From NCBI RefSeq assembly GCF_051131705.1, contig NZ_CP180316.1, positions 2,728,001-2,792,000 on the forward strand: a DNA stretch of 64,000 bases, written 5' to 3'. The translations under genes and the position numbers were made by a program. Position 1 is the stretch's first letter. Each line of letters opens with the position of its first letter. The notes under the pieces are model-generated. The model was given only the letters and a program-made list of their open reading frames with translations. It made no database searches and was not told where the DNA came from. Positions 8,382 to 17,511 of this stretch are shown here, piece after piece. This DNA is from Arthrobacter_M sp030063245 (GTDB lineage Bacteria; Actinomycetota; Actinomycetes; Actinomycetales; Micrococcaceae).

Positions 8382-8963
8382 TCAATCTCCGTCGGCTGGT
8401 TCGGCGAACCAAAGCCTGGTCTCGCCGTACTTCTTCTCGGCGAAGCGCTCGACGGCGGCGGGCCAGGCAGGCTCCGGGGACCGGGTCGAGCGCTCCAGCA
8501 CGATCACGGCTTCGGGGGCCAGATCGGGTGCCAGCGCGGCCAGGGCCGCGGTGACGGCCGCTTCGCCTAGTGGATAGGGCGGGTCAATAAAGACCAGGTC
8601 CCAGCGGTCCACGCCGGTGTCCCGGACCCGTCCGAGAAACGATTCCACCTTGGAGCGCTGCACGGTGACCACCTTGCGGCCGAGGATATCGTTGATGATG
8701 GCGGCGTTCCGCTGGCAGACGCCGGCAGCTCCGCCGTCGTACTCGACGAGCTCCACCGACGCCGCGCCGCGGCTGGCGCTCTCCACACCCAGGGACCCGG
8801 AGCCGGCAAACAGGTCCAGCACGTGCGCCCCGGCCAGGGCATCCATGGACTCCAGCCGCGAAAACAGTGCCTCCTTGACCCGGTCCGTGGTCGGGCGCGT
8901 GACCGTTCCGGGGACTGAAATCAGGGGTGTCCCACCGGCCACGCCGGCAATGATCCGCGTCAC
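8382..8963 (-). CDS. rsmD: 16S rRNA (guanine(966)-N(2))-methyltransferase RsmD
   Basis: About 193 residues from the GTG at 8963, where the family normally begins (TRIIAGVAGGTPL). A longer frame up to 9005 exists but adds non-family residues. SAM-binding motif I is HVLDLFAGSGSLGVE; the catalytic motif is DLVFIDPPYPLGEAA (a DPPY motif); TRPTTDRVKEALFSRL is the typical RsmD N-terminal signature. It methylates G966 of 16S rRNA in the assembled small subunit. It is the last gene of the leftward thiL-DAK-recG-rsmD run; coaD, often next in actinobacteria, does not follow. Confidence 0.93.
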   Translation of the reverse strand: MTRIIAGVAGGTPLISVPGTVTRPTTDRVKEALFSRLESMDALAGAHVLDLFAGSGSLGVESASRGAASVELVEYDGGAAGVCQRNAAIINDILGRKVVTVQRSKVESFLGRVRDTGVDRWDLVFIDPPYPLGEAAVTAALAALAPDLAPEAVIVLERSTRSPEPAWPAAVERFAEKKYGETRLWFAEPADGD

Positions 8964-9044
8964 CTCACGTGCCCTGCCGGGACAACGACGGAGGCCATGG
9001 GCCACGTCCGGCCAGCTCCCTGCACCCCCGCCGCGGCGGCGCCA

Positions 9045-11291
9045 TCAACCACGCTCAAGGAACGCCTCTTTCTCCGGATTCAAATATGCTTCGATGGCCG
9101 CCTCCAGGGCGGAATTCTCCCGCAATTGCGGGTCTTTCTGCACGATCTCCCAGGCGTCGTCCCGGGCCTGGGAGATGATGTCCTCGTGCTGGAGCACCCG
9201 CAGCAGCCGCAGCGTGGAGCGGCCGCCGGACTGCGAGGCGCCCAGGATGTCGCCTTCCCGGCGCAGCTTCAGATCCTCCTGGGAGAGGATGAAGCCGTCC
9301 GTGGTGGCGGCGACGGCGTCCAGCCGGCGCCTGCTCGGATGCCCCGCTTCCAGACTGGTCACCAGCAGGCAGGTTCCCGGCAGTCCGCCGCGGCCCACCC
9401 GGCCGCGGAGCTGGTGAAGCTGGGAGATGCCAAACCTGTCGGCGTCCAGGATGACCATCAGTGTGGCGTTGTGCACGTCCACGCCCACCTCGATCACGGT
9501 GGTGGAGACCAGCAGATCGACCTCGCCGGCGGCGAAGGCTGCCATGGTGTCGGTCTTTTCGTCGGTGTCCAGTCTGCCGTGCAGGGCCTCGATCCGGACG
9601 CCGGCCAGGGCGGGCTCGGTCCTGAGCTGTTCGACGACGGCGGTCACCTCCGCGAGCTCGCGGGTGTCACGGGCGTCGCGGGTTGGGGCGCTCGATTGGT
9701 CGGACGGCGGTTCCGAGCCGTCGCCGTCGTCGTCCGTCCCGATCCGCGGACAGACCACGTACACCTGGCGCCCGGCGTCGATCTCCTCGCGGGCGCGGGT
9801 CCAGATCCGGCGCACCCAGGCGGGGTGTTCCGCCAGACCCACCTGGTGCGTGGAAATCGGCGCACGCCCGGCCGGGAGCTCGCGCAGCACGGAGGTGTCC
9901 AGGTCACCGAAGACAGTCATGGCCACGGTGCGGGGAATGGGGGTGGCCGTCATCACCAGCAGGTGCGGGGGCTTGTGCGCCTTGACGCGGAGGGCATCAC
10001 GCTGCTCGACGCCGAAGCGGTGCTGTTCGTCCACCACGATCAGGCCCAGGTCGAAGAACCGCACGTTGTCCGACAGCAGTGCGTGCGTGCCGATGACGAT
10101 CCCGGCTGTCCCGGCGGCGGCGTCGAGCATGGCGCGTTTGCGGGCCGCGGCCGGCATGGACCCGGTCAGCAGCGTCACTTGGGTGCCGCCGTCCGCCCCA
10201 CCCAGCATGCCGCCCTCGGCCAGCGGTCCCAGAATGGCGCGGATGGACTGGTGGTGCTGGGCCGCGAGGACCTCGGTGGGGGCCAGCAGTGCCGCCTGAC
10301 CGCCGGAATCGATCACCTGGAGCATGGCACGCAGCGCCACCACCGTCTTGCCGGAGCCGACTTCGCCCTGCAGCAGCCGGTTCATCGGATGCTGCGCGGA
10401 CAGCTCCGCGGCCAGCACCGCGCCCACGGACTGCTGCCCAGGGGTCAGGGTGAACGGCAGCCCGGCGTCAAAGGCGGCCAGCAGTCCGTCCGCGGAACCG
10501 CGCCGGGCGGTGGCGTCCTCCGCGGCGGTCTGGGCGCGCCGCCGCGCCAGCGCAGTCTGCAGCACCAGCGCCTCCTGGTAGCGGAACCGGTCCCGGGCCC
10601 GCTGCCAGTCCTTCGGATCGGACGGGGAGTGGATCTGCTGGTACGCATCCTCCAGGCTCATGAATTTCCCGCGGCGCACAATCTCCGCGGGCAGCGGATC
10701 CCGTAGCCCGCTGAAGTCCACGATCACCAGCACCGCCTCCACCACGCGCTGGATTTTCCAGCTCGGCAGTTTCGCCGTAGCGGAATACACCGGCACGGGC
10801 CGGGCATGGAATTCCGCTTCATGGCCGGCCAGTTCATCATCCGGGAGCAGCTCAAACAGCGGGTTGGTCAGCGTGCGGGCACCGTTGTACACGGTCACTT
10901 TTCCGGAAAACAGCGCCAGGACCCTTGGCCGCAGGTCTCTTTCGGCCTGGTGGCCGTTGAAAAAACTGATCTTCAGGCTGCTCAGGCCGCCGGTATCGTC
11001 CGTCACCACCACATCGGTGATGAAGCCCTTGCGCTCGCGCATTCGGCGCTTCGTCGCGGACAGCACCCGGGCCAGGATGGTGACGTCCTCGTTCACCGGA
11101 ATCTTGTCGATGGCTGTCAGCTCGCCGCGGTTGAGATAGCGCCGCGGGAAGTAGTTCAGCAGCTCGCCCACGGTCGTGAGCCCCAGGTGCTTTTCGATCC
11201 CCGCGGCGGAGGCCTTCCCGATCAGCCGGTCCAGCGGCTTGTCGAAATCGCCTGGCACGGGCGGTGTCGCGTTAGCGGAGCTCATGGGCAT
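9045..11291 (-). CDS. recG: ATP-dependent DNA helicase RecG
   Basis: 748 residues. The N-terminal wedge/OB region (LTTVGELLNYFPRRYLNRGE) is followed by SF2 helicase motifs: GEVGSGKTVVALRAM (Walker A), VVDEQHRFGVEQR (DExH box), MTATPIPRTVAMT, and the C-terminal STTVIEVGVDVHNA and QLHQLRGRVGRGG. RecG reverses stalled forks and unwinds Holliday junctions. The start overlaps the end of the upstream DAK gene by 20 bp, implying translational coupling. A low-complexity linker around the DARDTREL segment (about residue 540) is somewhat longer than in E. coli RecG. Confidence 0.96.
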   Translation of the reverse strand: MPMSSANATPPVPGDFDKPLDRLIGKASAAGIEKHLGLTTVGELLNYFPRRYLNRGELTAIDKIPVNEDVTILARVLSATKRRMRERKGFITDVVVTDDTGGLSSLKISFFNGHQAERDLRPRVLALFSGKVTVYNGARTLTNPLFELLPDDELAGHEAEFHARPVPVYSATAKLPSWKIQRVVEAVLVIVDFSGLRDPLPAEIVRRGKFMSLEDAYQQIHSPSDPKDWQRARDRFRYQEALVLQTALARRRAQTAAEDATARRGSADGLLAAFDAGLPFTLTPGQQSVGAVLAAELSAQHPMNRLLQGEVGSGKTVVALRAMLQVIDSGGQAALLAPTEVLAAQHHQSIRAILGPLAEGGMLGGADGGTQVTLLTGSMPAAARKRAMLDAAAGTAGIVIGTHALLSDNVRFFDLGLIVVDEQHRFGVEQRDALRVKAHKPPHLLVMTATPIPRTVAMTVFGDLDTSVLRELPAGRAPISTHQVGLAEHPAWVRRIWTRAREEIDAGRQVYVVCPRIGTDDDGDGSEPPSDQSSAPTRDARDTRELAEVTAVVEQLRTEPALAGVRIEALHGRLDTDEKTDTMAAFAAGEVDLLVSTTVIEVGVDVHNATLMVILDADRFGISQLHQLRGRVGRGGLPGTCLLVTSLEAGHPSRRRLDAVAATTDGFILSQEDLKLRREGDILGASQSGGRSTLRLLRVLQHEDIISQARDDAWEIVQKDPQLRENSALEAAIEAYLNPEKEAFLERG

Positions 11292-12342
11292 CGGGGCTGA
11301 AAACCGATAAGTTCAGCAGCGCGGCGGCGTTTTCCACGGCCGTATCTTTCGCTGCGGCGGCGTTTTCCATGGCCGTATCCATCGCCGCACTCAACTGCGT
11401 GACACTGACATTGCTCGGGTCGCCGACGGCATGGATGAGCTCAAGCGCCGGTCCGGATTCGGGCACATGGACGTGCAGCCGCCAGCGGTACCCGCCCTCG
11501 GGCACGTCCACCGGCGACACCGCGCTCATGATCACCGAATCCCCCAGCTCATCGAGCTGCATCCGCAGACCGGCTGCGTCCAGGGGCGAGAGGTTGATGG
11601 TGCACATGACCTCCACTCCCCTGATTTCGGGCATGTTCGCGTGGATGTGCGGATCCTGGACGCTGTAGCCGGAGAGCCCGTCCAAAAGTTCCGCCTCCAG
11701 CTCCTGCCCCAGCACCACGGAGCGCAGGCAGTCCAGCACCAGCAGCAGGCCCACCCCGCCGGCGTCGACAACTTTGGCTTCCCGCAGCGCCCCCAGCTGG
11801 TTCTCGGTCTGCACCACCGCCTCCACCGCGGCCACCACCGCGGCATCCAGCACCATTGCCAGGCCATGGTTGCTGTCGTCGCCGTGCTGGGTCGCGTCAA
11901 CCCTGGACGCGGCGTTGGCGCTGGCCTCGAGTACCGAAAGCATGGTGCCCGGCATCGGCTCGCTCAGCGCGGACCAGGCGCGGATCTGCGACCGCTGCAG
12001 CGCGGCCGCCAGCAGCGGCCCGCTCAGCCGGGTCGCGCCGATCAGCGGCTCCGCAAGGGCGGAAAGGAAAACGGAGAACAGGGTGCCCGAATTGCCACGG
12101 GCGTTCTCCATCGCCGCCCGACCGGCCACGGTCAGCACCGCGCCGACGTCGGGCAGCTCCACATCATGCGTGGCCGCGGCGGCAGCGCGCACGGTCAGGT
12201 AGAGGTTGGTGCCGGTGTCCCCATCGGCCACGGGGAAGATATTAATGGCGTTCAAACGGTCGCTGTGGTTGCCCAGCGTCTCTTCTGACTTGGCCAGCCA
12301 GCGCCGGACCGCAAGTGCATTGGCGGCAATCTTAGACTGCAA
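11272..12342 (-). CDS. DAK2/DhaL-domain protein, FakA-like
   Basis: 356 residues. The N-terminal DhaL (DAK phosphatase) domain carries the Mg-ADP-binding signature NAINIFPVADGDTGTN and ARGNSGTLFSVFLSAL, and a second half with EAKVVDAGGVGLLLVLD. In firmicutes FakA, such a domain phosphorylates fatty acids bound to FakB; actinobacterial relatives beside recG are of unproven function. FakA is about 550 residues, so this copy is short. Its C-terminal tail is a duplicated Ala-rich peptide (MDTAMENAAA/KDTAVENAAA) encoded by a roughly 30-bp DNA duplication at 11310-11385. It overlaps recG by 20 bp and thiL by 11 bp. Confidence 0.88.
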   Translation of the reverse strand: MQSKIAANALAVRRWLAKSEETLGNHSDRLNAINIFPVADGDTGTNLYLTVRAAAAATHDVELPDVGAVLTVAGRAAMENARGNSGTLFSVFLSALAEPLIGATRLSGPLLAAALQRSQIRAWSALSEPMPGTMLSVLEASANAASRVDATQHGDDSNHGLAMVLDAAVVAAVEAVVQTENQLGALREAKVVDAGGVGLLLVLDCLRSVVLGQELEAELLDGLSGYSVQDPHIHANMPEIRGVEVMCTINLSPLDAAGLRMQLDELGDSVIMSAVSPVDVPEGGYRWRLHVHVPESGPALELIHAVGDPSNVSVTQLSAAMDTAMENAAAAKDTAVENAAALLNLSVFSPDAHELR

Positions 12343-13399
12343 AATGATCCCATCCCACGGCGTCCGCAGCTGACCCTGCGATTGTCACCGGCGGAGTTGA
12401 CACGGCGCCGGGCATTACCGAGCCTATCGCAGTGAAGCCGTCCGGGAGTGTTACCCCGGCCGGAAATGTGCACAACAAACCGTGGTCTTCCCCGCCGCCG
12501 AGCACCCAGTCCAGTGGATCGGCGCCGAGCAGCGCGGCGGTTCCGGCCAGCGGGGCGGCCAGCCGCTGCAGCGCGGACGGGTCCAGATCCAGCGATACAC
12601 CGCTGGCGCCGGCAAGCCGTCCGGCATCGCGGGTCAGTCCGTCGGAAACGTCCAGCATGGCGGTGGCACCTGCCCGGGCAGCGGCGGGTCCGGCAGCCAA
12701 AGGCGGGCGCGGCCGGCAAAAGAGGCCGACGACGGCGGCAAGCCCGGCGTCCGCCGCGAGGCCGGCGTCCGCCGCGGGAACGGGCGACGCTGGGGGAACG
12801 GGCGGCGCTGGGGGAACGGGCGGCACGGTTGGCACGGTGCTTTCGAGCACAGCCCAGCCCGCCGCCGCATGGCCCACCGTGCCGGCCAGCGCCACAGTGT
12901 CCCCCGCGCGGGCGCCGGAACGCAGCACCGGGTTCCGGCCCTGCAGCGTCCCCATGACCGCGACCGTGACCACGATTTCGCTGCCACCGGAGAGGTCCCC
13001 GCCGGCCACTGAGCAGTCAGTCGCTCCGAGTTCCCGGATGGCGGCATTCAGTCCCTCGGCCACGCCCTCGGCCCAGGACACCGGGGTGGCCGCCGGCAGG
13101 GTGAGGCTGACGACCAGGCTGGTGGCGACGGCGCCCATGGCGTTGATGTCGCTGAGATTCTGCGCCGCTGCCTTCCAGCCGACGTCGTATCCGGTGGAGG
13201 CGTAGCCGTTGGGCCAGCGCAGCCGAAAATCCCGGTCCTGGACCAGCGTGTCGATGGAGACCACCACGCGGCCGTCCGGCGCGGCCACCACGGCGGCGTC
13301 GTCGCCCGGGCCCAGCAGCACGGACGCGCTGCGGTCAAGCCGCGGAAAAATGCGCGCCAGCAGCCCGGACTCGGAGAGCTCCCCTACGGTTAACGTCAT
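12332..13399 (-). CDS. thiL: Thiamine-monophosphate kinase ThiL, with Pro/Ala-rich insertion
   Basis: 355 residues. It phosphorylates thiamine monophosphate to the pyrophosphate cofactor. Family motifs: LLGPGDDAAVV (about residue 30), VVSIDTLVQDRDFR, AVAGGDLSGG-type (SVAGGDLSGGSE), MLDVSDGLTRDAGRLA and GGEDHGLLCTFP. Residues about 187-228 are an unusual low-complexity insertion, VPP-repeat followed by two AADAGLAA copies, coded by short tandem DNA repeats (12716-12840), in a position where relatives have a loop. Active-site motifs are intact. ATG at 13399; the end overlaps the DAK gene start by 11 bp. Confidence 0.93.
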   Translation of the reverse strand: MTLTVGELSESGLLARIFPRLDRSASVLLGPGDDAAVVAAPDGRVVVSIDTLVQDRDFRLRWPNGYASTGYDVGWKAAAQNLSDINAMGAVATSLVVSLTLPAATPVSWAEGVAEGLNAAIRELGATDCSVAGGDLSGGSEIVVTVAVMGTLQGRNPVLRSGARAGDTVALAGTVGHAAAGWAVLESTVPTVPPVPPAPPVPPASPVPAADAGLAADAGLAAVVGLFCRPRPPLAAGPAAARAGATAMLDVSDGLTRDAGRLAGASGVSLDLDPSALQRLAAPLAGTAALLGADPLDWVLGGGEDHGLLCTFPAGVTLPDGFTAIGSVMPGAVSTPPVTIAGSAADAVGWDHFAV

Positions 13400-13515
13400 G
13401 AAGCAACCGTATAACGGGGCACCGACAACACCGGCCGGGCGCCGCTGCCGCTGGAGTCGAGGGTCCGCTGCGGCCGGTGTGCACCTGCTGCCGGGCCCTG
13501 CAGGCGGGGCCAGCT

Positions 13516-13548
13516 CTACCGGCCGCCCGCGCTGCAGGTGGCCGGTAG
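13516..13548. promoter_or_regulatory. Stem-loop in leader of the SanA/ElyC-type gene
   Basis: CTACCGGCC (13516-13524) pairs perfectly with GGCCGGTAG (13540-13548) around a 15-base loop, ending nine bases before the GTG start at 13558. It could mask translation initiation or end transcription coming from either side. The role is inferred. Confidence 0.35.
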
Positions 13549-13557
13549 CATTGTCGG

Positions 13558-14139
13558 GTGCCCGTCCTCCGCTCTCCAGCCCGGCGCCTCGCCGCCGGCG
13601 GGCTCGTCGTCGTCGTCCTCCTTGTACTGGTCTGGTTCCTGACCGCCTACCAGCTCTTTGCCGATCCCGAGCAGACCCAGCCGCACCAGGCCGACGCCGT
13701 CATCATGCTAGGTGGGGCCAGCAGCGAACGTCTCCCGGTGGCACGCGATCTGGTGGAAGCCGGCAATGCACCCGTCCTGGCGATTTCGCACACCCGCAGC
13801 GCCGGGAATGTTTTGGCCGACGGCGTGTGCGACTATCCGGGCGTGATCCCGTTCGCGCTCGAGTGCTTCGAACCGGCCACGCTGGACACCAGAGGTGAGG
13901 CAGCCGCCATCGGAAATCTCGTCAAGGAAAAAGGCTGGCACTCCGTCATCGTAGTCACCTCCCGCTACCACGCCACGCGGGCCCGGACCCTCATCACTCA
14001 ATGCACCACCGCGAAGGTGCAGATGATCGTCTCCGAACCCAAGCTTTCCCCGGCCGGGTGGCTGCGCCGGTTCATCATCGAATCCGGCGGCCTGATCGAT
14101 GCCAGGCTGCACCCGGCCTGCCCGGAACCGGTGCAGTAG
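13558..14139 (+). CDS. SanA/YdcF/ElyC-family (DUF218) envelope protein
   Basis: 193 residues starting at GTG. One membrane segment at about residues 11-30 (LAAGGLVVVVLLVLVWFLTA) leads to a DUF218 domain: ADAVIMLGGASSERLPVARDL, HTRSAGNVLADGVC, the TRGEAAAIGNLVKEKGW helix and VIVVTSRYHATRARTLI. These match the SanA/ElyC/YdcF family, whose characterised members affect cell-envelope integrity and polyprenol-linked precursor handling. It points away from thiL and lies at the left border of the polymer island. No strong ribosome-binding site is seen before the GTG. Confidence 0.85.
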   Translation: MPVLRSPARRLAAGGLVVVVLLVLVWFLTAYQLFADPEQTQPHQADAVIMLGGASSERLPVARDLVEAGNAPVLAISHTRSAGNVLADGVCDYPGVIPFALECFEPATLDTRGEAAAIGNLVKEKGWHSVIVVTSRYHATRARTLITQCTTAKVQMIVSEPKLSPAGWLRRFIIESGGLIDARLHPACPEPVQ

Positions 14140-14244
14140 CCACCAGCGAAACGTGGATGAACTGTCCCCCGCCCGCGCCCGCACCGTTCAGTCCTTCGGC
14201 CGCACCGGACGGGTCGTGTAAGAATTGAAAGCCGGCCCCTCGAA

Positions 14245-14257
14245 ACTGTCTGACAGT
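14245..14257. promoter_or_regulatory. Perfect 6-1-6 inverted repeat upstream of small membrane protein
   Basis: ACTGTC-T-GACAGT lies 7 bp before the AGGAAGG ribosome-binding site of the gene starting at 14278. Its size suits a repressor operator. No cognate regulator is identified. Confidence 0.35.
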
Positions 14258-14277
14258 GTCTTAGGAAGGAATCGAAC

Positions 14278-14541
14278 GTGACCCCGTCCGCGGATCTTCC
14301 TTCCGCACGCCATATGCGTATCCGTAGGCGCGTCTCCTACCGTCCGAAACGAACCCGTCCGAACCCAACCCGTCCGAAACCAACCCGTCCGAAACCAACC
14401 GCCAAATCTGCGGCTCATTCCACGAACGGGCGCCCGTCATCGGCGTCGCGTGGCAGGAAGCGTTCCATGGCGTTGACGCTCGTCATACTGATCAGTCTGG
14501 CCGTCCCCGCCCTAATCGTCGCGCTGCTGCTGGCCGGCTGA
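14278..14541 (+). CDS. Small Arg/Pro/Lys-rich protein with C-terminal membrane segment
   Basis: 87 residues from a GTG at 14278, backed by AGGAAGG at a good distance. The N-terminal half is strongly basic, with four RPKPT-like units encoded by four 15-bp tandem repeats (14341-14400, unit CGTCCGAAACCAACC). The C-terminus MALTLVILISLAVPALIVALLLAG is one membrane segment. It is thus probably a tail-anchored or single-pass protein with a cationic cytoplasmic arm that could bind nucleic acid or phospholipid. I do not recognise a family. The antisense frame (14188-14418) is a product of the repeats. Confidence 0.6.
   Translation: MTPSADLPSARHMRIRRRVSYRPKRTRPNPTRPKPTRPKPTAKSAAHSTNGRPSSASRGRKRSMALTLVILISLAVPALIVALLLAG
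14341..14400 (+). repeat. Four 15-bp tandem repeats within a coding region
   Basis: Units of the form CGTCCGAAACCAACC, the last two identical and the first two with one or two changes. They encode the basic RPKPT repeats, and a copy-number change keeps the frame. Confidence 0.8.
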
Positions 14542-14797
14542 CGCCGCCGGTGCACGGGGAAGCAGCACTGAATCGCTACCTTCATCGCCCGCACCTTGAC
14601 CACCGAACGGGAGCGAGGTTGACGGCGGGTTAACGGTCGACAACGTCGGAGAATCCGGAAGCCTGCGTACGATCAGCTATGATGGGAGCCGGGGAAGACT
14701 CTTTGGCCCGTTGGCCGGGCACTGTGACCGACGCTTTCGCGTATGGCTGTCCGTTATTTCCCACGGCAGACCGAGCTCATCGAGATAGGAAATAACT

Positions 14798-15496
14798 ATG
14801 ACCGTACAGGCCGTAATACTCGCCGCCGGGATGGGCACACGACTCGCGCGTCCGCACCCCAAGCCTATGACAGAACTTCGCGACGGCCGGACCATCATGC
14901 ACCAACAGGTCCAGAATCTGCAGGGCGCATTTGGCAAGAAGCTGCGGCTGACGGTCGCCGTCGGCTTCAAACTGGAGATGATCCTGGAGCATGTGCCCAA
15001 CGCTTCCTTCGTCTACAACGAAAATTTCGATCAGACCAATACGTCGAAGAGCCTGCTGAAAGCGCTGCGGAATTCGACCAAGGGTGGCGTTTTGTGGATG
15101 AACGGCGACGTCGTTTTCGACCCCGACATCCTGAACATGCTCGCGCCCTACATAAAGCGGGACGAATCCTTCATCACCGTCGATGTTTCCTCCGTCTCCG
15201 ACGAGGAAGTTAAGTACACCGTCGACGACGAGGGACGGATCCAGGAACTCTCCAAGAGCGTCCAGGCAGATCTGGCCCAGGGCGAGGCAGTAGGCATCAA
15301 CTACGTGGCTTCCAAGGACAAGAAGAAGCTCATCCGCCGCTTGGAGCAGGTTGGGGACCAGGAGTACTTCGAGGGCGGCATTGAGCTGACGATCCAGGAG
15401 GACGGCCTCAAATGGCTGCCGGTGGACATCAGCGCGTTCTATGCCGTCGAGGTCGACTTCCCGGATGACCTGGTTCGGGCCAACGCCAGCCTTTAG
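14798..15496 (+). CDS. NTP-transferase, LicC-like CTP:phosphocholine (or polyol-phosphate) cytidylyltransferase
   Basis: 232 residues. The N-terminal nucleotide-binding motif VQAVILAAGMGTRLARPHPKPMTEL is classic for sugar-phosphate and phosphocholine nucleotidyltransferases. MNGDVVFDPDIL holds the metal-binding Asp, and EYFEGGIELTIQE and WLPVDISAFYAVEVDFPDDL match the LicC type. It would make a CDP- or UDP-activated headgroup. With CDP-glycerol-type transferases following on the same strand, a CDP-alcohol product is plausible, but choline, glycerol or a sugar cannot be told apart. AGGAAATAACT precedes the ATG. First gene of the rightward polymer block. Confidence 0.85.
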   Translation: MTVQAVILAAGMGTRLARPHPKPMTELRDGRTIMHQQVQNLQGAFGKKLRLTVAVGFKLEMILEHVPNASFVYNENFDQTNTSKSLLKALRNSTKGGVLWMNGDVVFDPDILNMLAPYIKRDESFITVDVSSVSDEEVKYTVDDEGRIQELSKSVQADLAQGEAVGINYVASKDKKKLIRRLEQVGDQEYFEGGIELTIQEDGLKWLPVDISAFYAVEVDFPDDLVRANASL

Positions 15497-15593
15497 GCCC
15501 TCGACCCCACGATCCCAGTAGCTGATGCAATCGCCAGCAGCAACCCGCGCTCGTTGCGGTGGCGCATGAAAGATAGAGGTCTGCAACATCCCT

Positions 15594-17408
15594 ATGTCGT
15601 CTCCCCGCGCCAAATTGAAATCGCTCCGACTTTCGCGACGTGAGGCTCTCCGGCTCTCCATCGCAGGAGCCTCGGGCTTGGCAGTCGGCACTTTAAGCGG
15701 TTCCCAAGGCAGTGTGCCGGTAACGGATGCCGGGCCCGGAAGTTTCACCACCTTGGACCGTACCGTTGTTCCCGGTCAGGTGCGGGTCAAGGGCCTGCCC
15801 TATAGAAGCCTGGCATTTGGTCCAGGCCAAGGGACGGTAGTGCGCGAGGAGCTTTGTCGGACAGGACCTCAGTCGGGTTCCCGACGGGTGGGCTTGGCTG
15901 CTTTTGCTCAAATATCAGACACGCACATTATCGATGCCGCCAGCCCCGGCAGAATGTCGTTTCTTTGGCAGTATGGCGACTTCGATAACGGTTTCCCTAC
16001 ATCCGGGCGATTCCGACCCCAGGACCTGTTGACCGTTCATGTATTGGACGCGATGGTCCGGAAACTGAACGCCGTGGGGGCAGGTCCCGTCAGCGGGCGG
16101 AAATTGGATTTCCTCATGTCCACCGGAGACAGCTCTAATTCGTATGCAGCCGACGAACTGTCTGCAGCAATCGACACCCTCAATGGAGTGGAAGCATCAT
16201 CCCACCCCGTCACAGGCGGCTACCGCGGAGTGCAGGACCACGATTGGGCGCCCGAGGATCTCAAGAAGTACATTTGGCATCCCGAGCCGGAAAGTTCTGG
16301 CGCCACGCCTGATGAATGGAAAACACGTTATGGCTATCCGACGGTTCCCGGTTTTCTTGCAGCCGCTGTAACACCCGTCCGAACAGCTGGATCGTCCTAT
16401 CCTTGGTATGCCGGCTTTGGTAATCATGACGAGTGCGGCAGGGGAACGGGCACTGCCCTATCGCCACAGGAAAGCTTCATCGATAGCCTCCGCGTGGGCA
16501 ATCAATTGCCTCTGGACCTGCCGGCAGATACAGTCAGATCAAAATTCTGGACGTCGATTAAGGATTCGAACGAGGCCGAACGGCGTGCGCTGCTGGCATC
16601 AATGCCATCCCGCTCCGTACAATCTTCCGAACTCCGTGCGCCGTTCACGAAGAAGGACTTCATGGCAGCCCACCTTGGGAACCCAGGACCCGCCGGACCT
16701 CACGGGCATGGCTTCAACGAGGAAAGCGTGCAGAGCGGAAAGGCTTATTACACTTTTGAGATGGCTCCCGGGCTGCTGGGGATCATGTTGAACACCGCTT
16801 CGCCGGATGGAACAGCCGACGGATTTTTGGACTCAGCGCAAGCGGCCTGGATGGAGGATCAGCTCGCTTCGGTCTCGAGAAAGAGCTATAGCTCCAAGGG
16901 CAAGGAGGTAAACGCAGACGTTGAAGACCGTCTTGTTGTCCTCTTCACCCATCACCCGTCGTCGTCGTTTCCGTCCGCTGAGGACTTGCATAACGACGAC
17001 GACGGCGAAACCGTCACGCAAGAGGCATTGCTTTCCATGCTGGCGCGTTTTCCGAATCTGATCCTCTGGATGAACGGCCACCAGCACCGGCACCGGGTGA
17101 TCGAGCACGAGAACCCCCACCAGTCAGGCGGGATGTGGGAAATAACAACGGCGTCGCACATCGATTTTCCGCAGCAGTCCCGGATAGTGGAAGTAATCGA
17201 CAATAACAACAGCACCCTCTCCGTAGTTGCAACCCTGATTGACCACTCCGGCCCGGAGACCGCCGCCGACGGTGAACAGGTGTCGCCGGCATACCTGGCT
17301 TCCCTAAGCCTGGAACTTGCCTCCAACCGACCCGGCCTCAAGCCGCGGGACGTGATGGGACAGGCGACGGATCAAAATGTCGACTTGCTTTTACCTAGGC
17401 CGTTTTGA
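15594..17408 (+). CDS. TIGR03767-type metallophosphoesterase, Tat-exported
   Basis: 604 residues. A twin-arginine signal is visible (LSRREALRLSIAGASGLAVG, RR at 15-16), so export of the folded protein is expected. The calcineurin-like phosphoesterase metal ligands are all present: AQISDTHIID, MSTGDSSNSYAADEL, GFGNHDECGRG, FTHHPSSSF and WMNGHQHRHRV. Length and motifs fit the PPA1498/TIGR03767 family of unknown substrate. Lying between a cytidylyltransferase and CDP-glycerol-type polymerases, it may cleave phosphodiesters in the wall polymer; this is inference. The start has only a weak ribosome-binding site (GAGG, 13 nt upstream). Confidence 0.9.
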   Translation: MSSPRAKLKSLRLSRREALRLSIAGASGLAVGTLSGSQGSVPVTDAGPGSFTTLDRTVVPGQVRVKGLPYRSLAFGPGQGTVVREELCRTGPQSGSRRVGLAAFAQISDTHIIDAASPGRMSFLWQYGDFDNGFPTSGRFRPQDLLTVHVLDAMVRKLNAVGAGPVSGRKLDFLMSTGDSSNSYAADELSAAIDTLNGVEASSHPVTGGYRGVQDHDWAPEDLKKYIWHPEPESSGATPDEWKTRYGYPTVPGFLAAAVTPVRTAGSSYPWYAGFGNHDECGRGTGTALSPQESFIDSLRVGNQLPLDLPADTVRSKFWTSIKDSNEAERRALLASMPSRSVQSSELRAPFTKKDFMAAHLGNPGPAGPHGHGFNEESVQSGKAYYTFEMAPGLLGIMLNTASPDGTADGFLDSAQAAWMEDQLASVSRKSYSSKGKEVNADVEDRLVVLFTHHPSSSFPSAEDLHNDDDGETVTQEALLSMLARFPNLILWMNGHQHRHRVIEHENPHQSGGMWEITTASHIDFPQQSRIVEVIDNNNSTLSVVATLIDHSGPETAADGEQVSPAYLASLSLELASNRPGLKPRDVMGQATDQNVDLLLPRPF

Positions 17409-17511
17409 GCGCCGAATACCCGGCGTTGGCACTCCCCGCTTCCGCTATGGGACGATTGTGACGGCGTCGAAATGATGGCCCACTTTTCCCCGACACTTCG
17501 GTCGGGAACAG

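Noticed and set aside
8997..10706. 569-codon rightward frame opposite recG
   Set aside because: Shadow of recG: no family features and no ribosome-binding site.
14188..14418. Leftward frame with FRTGW repeats
   Set aside because: Mirror of the 15-bp repeats; the rightward frame has a strong ribosome-binding site and a membrane segment.
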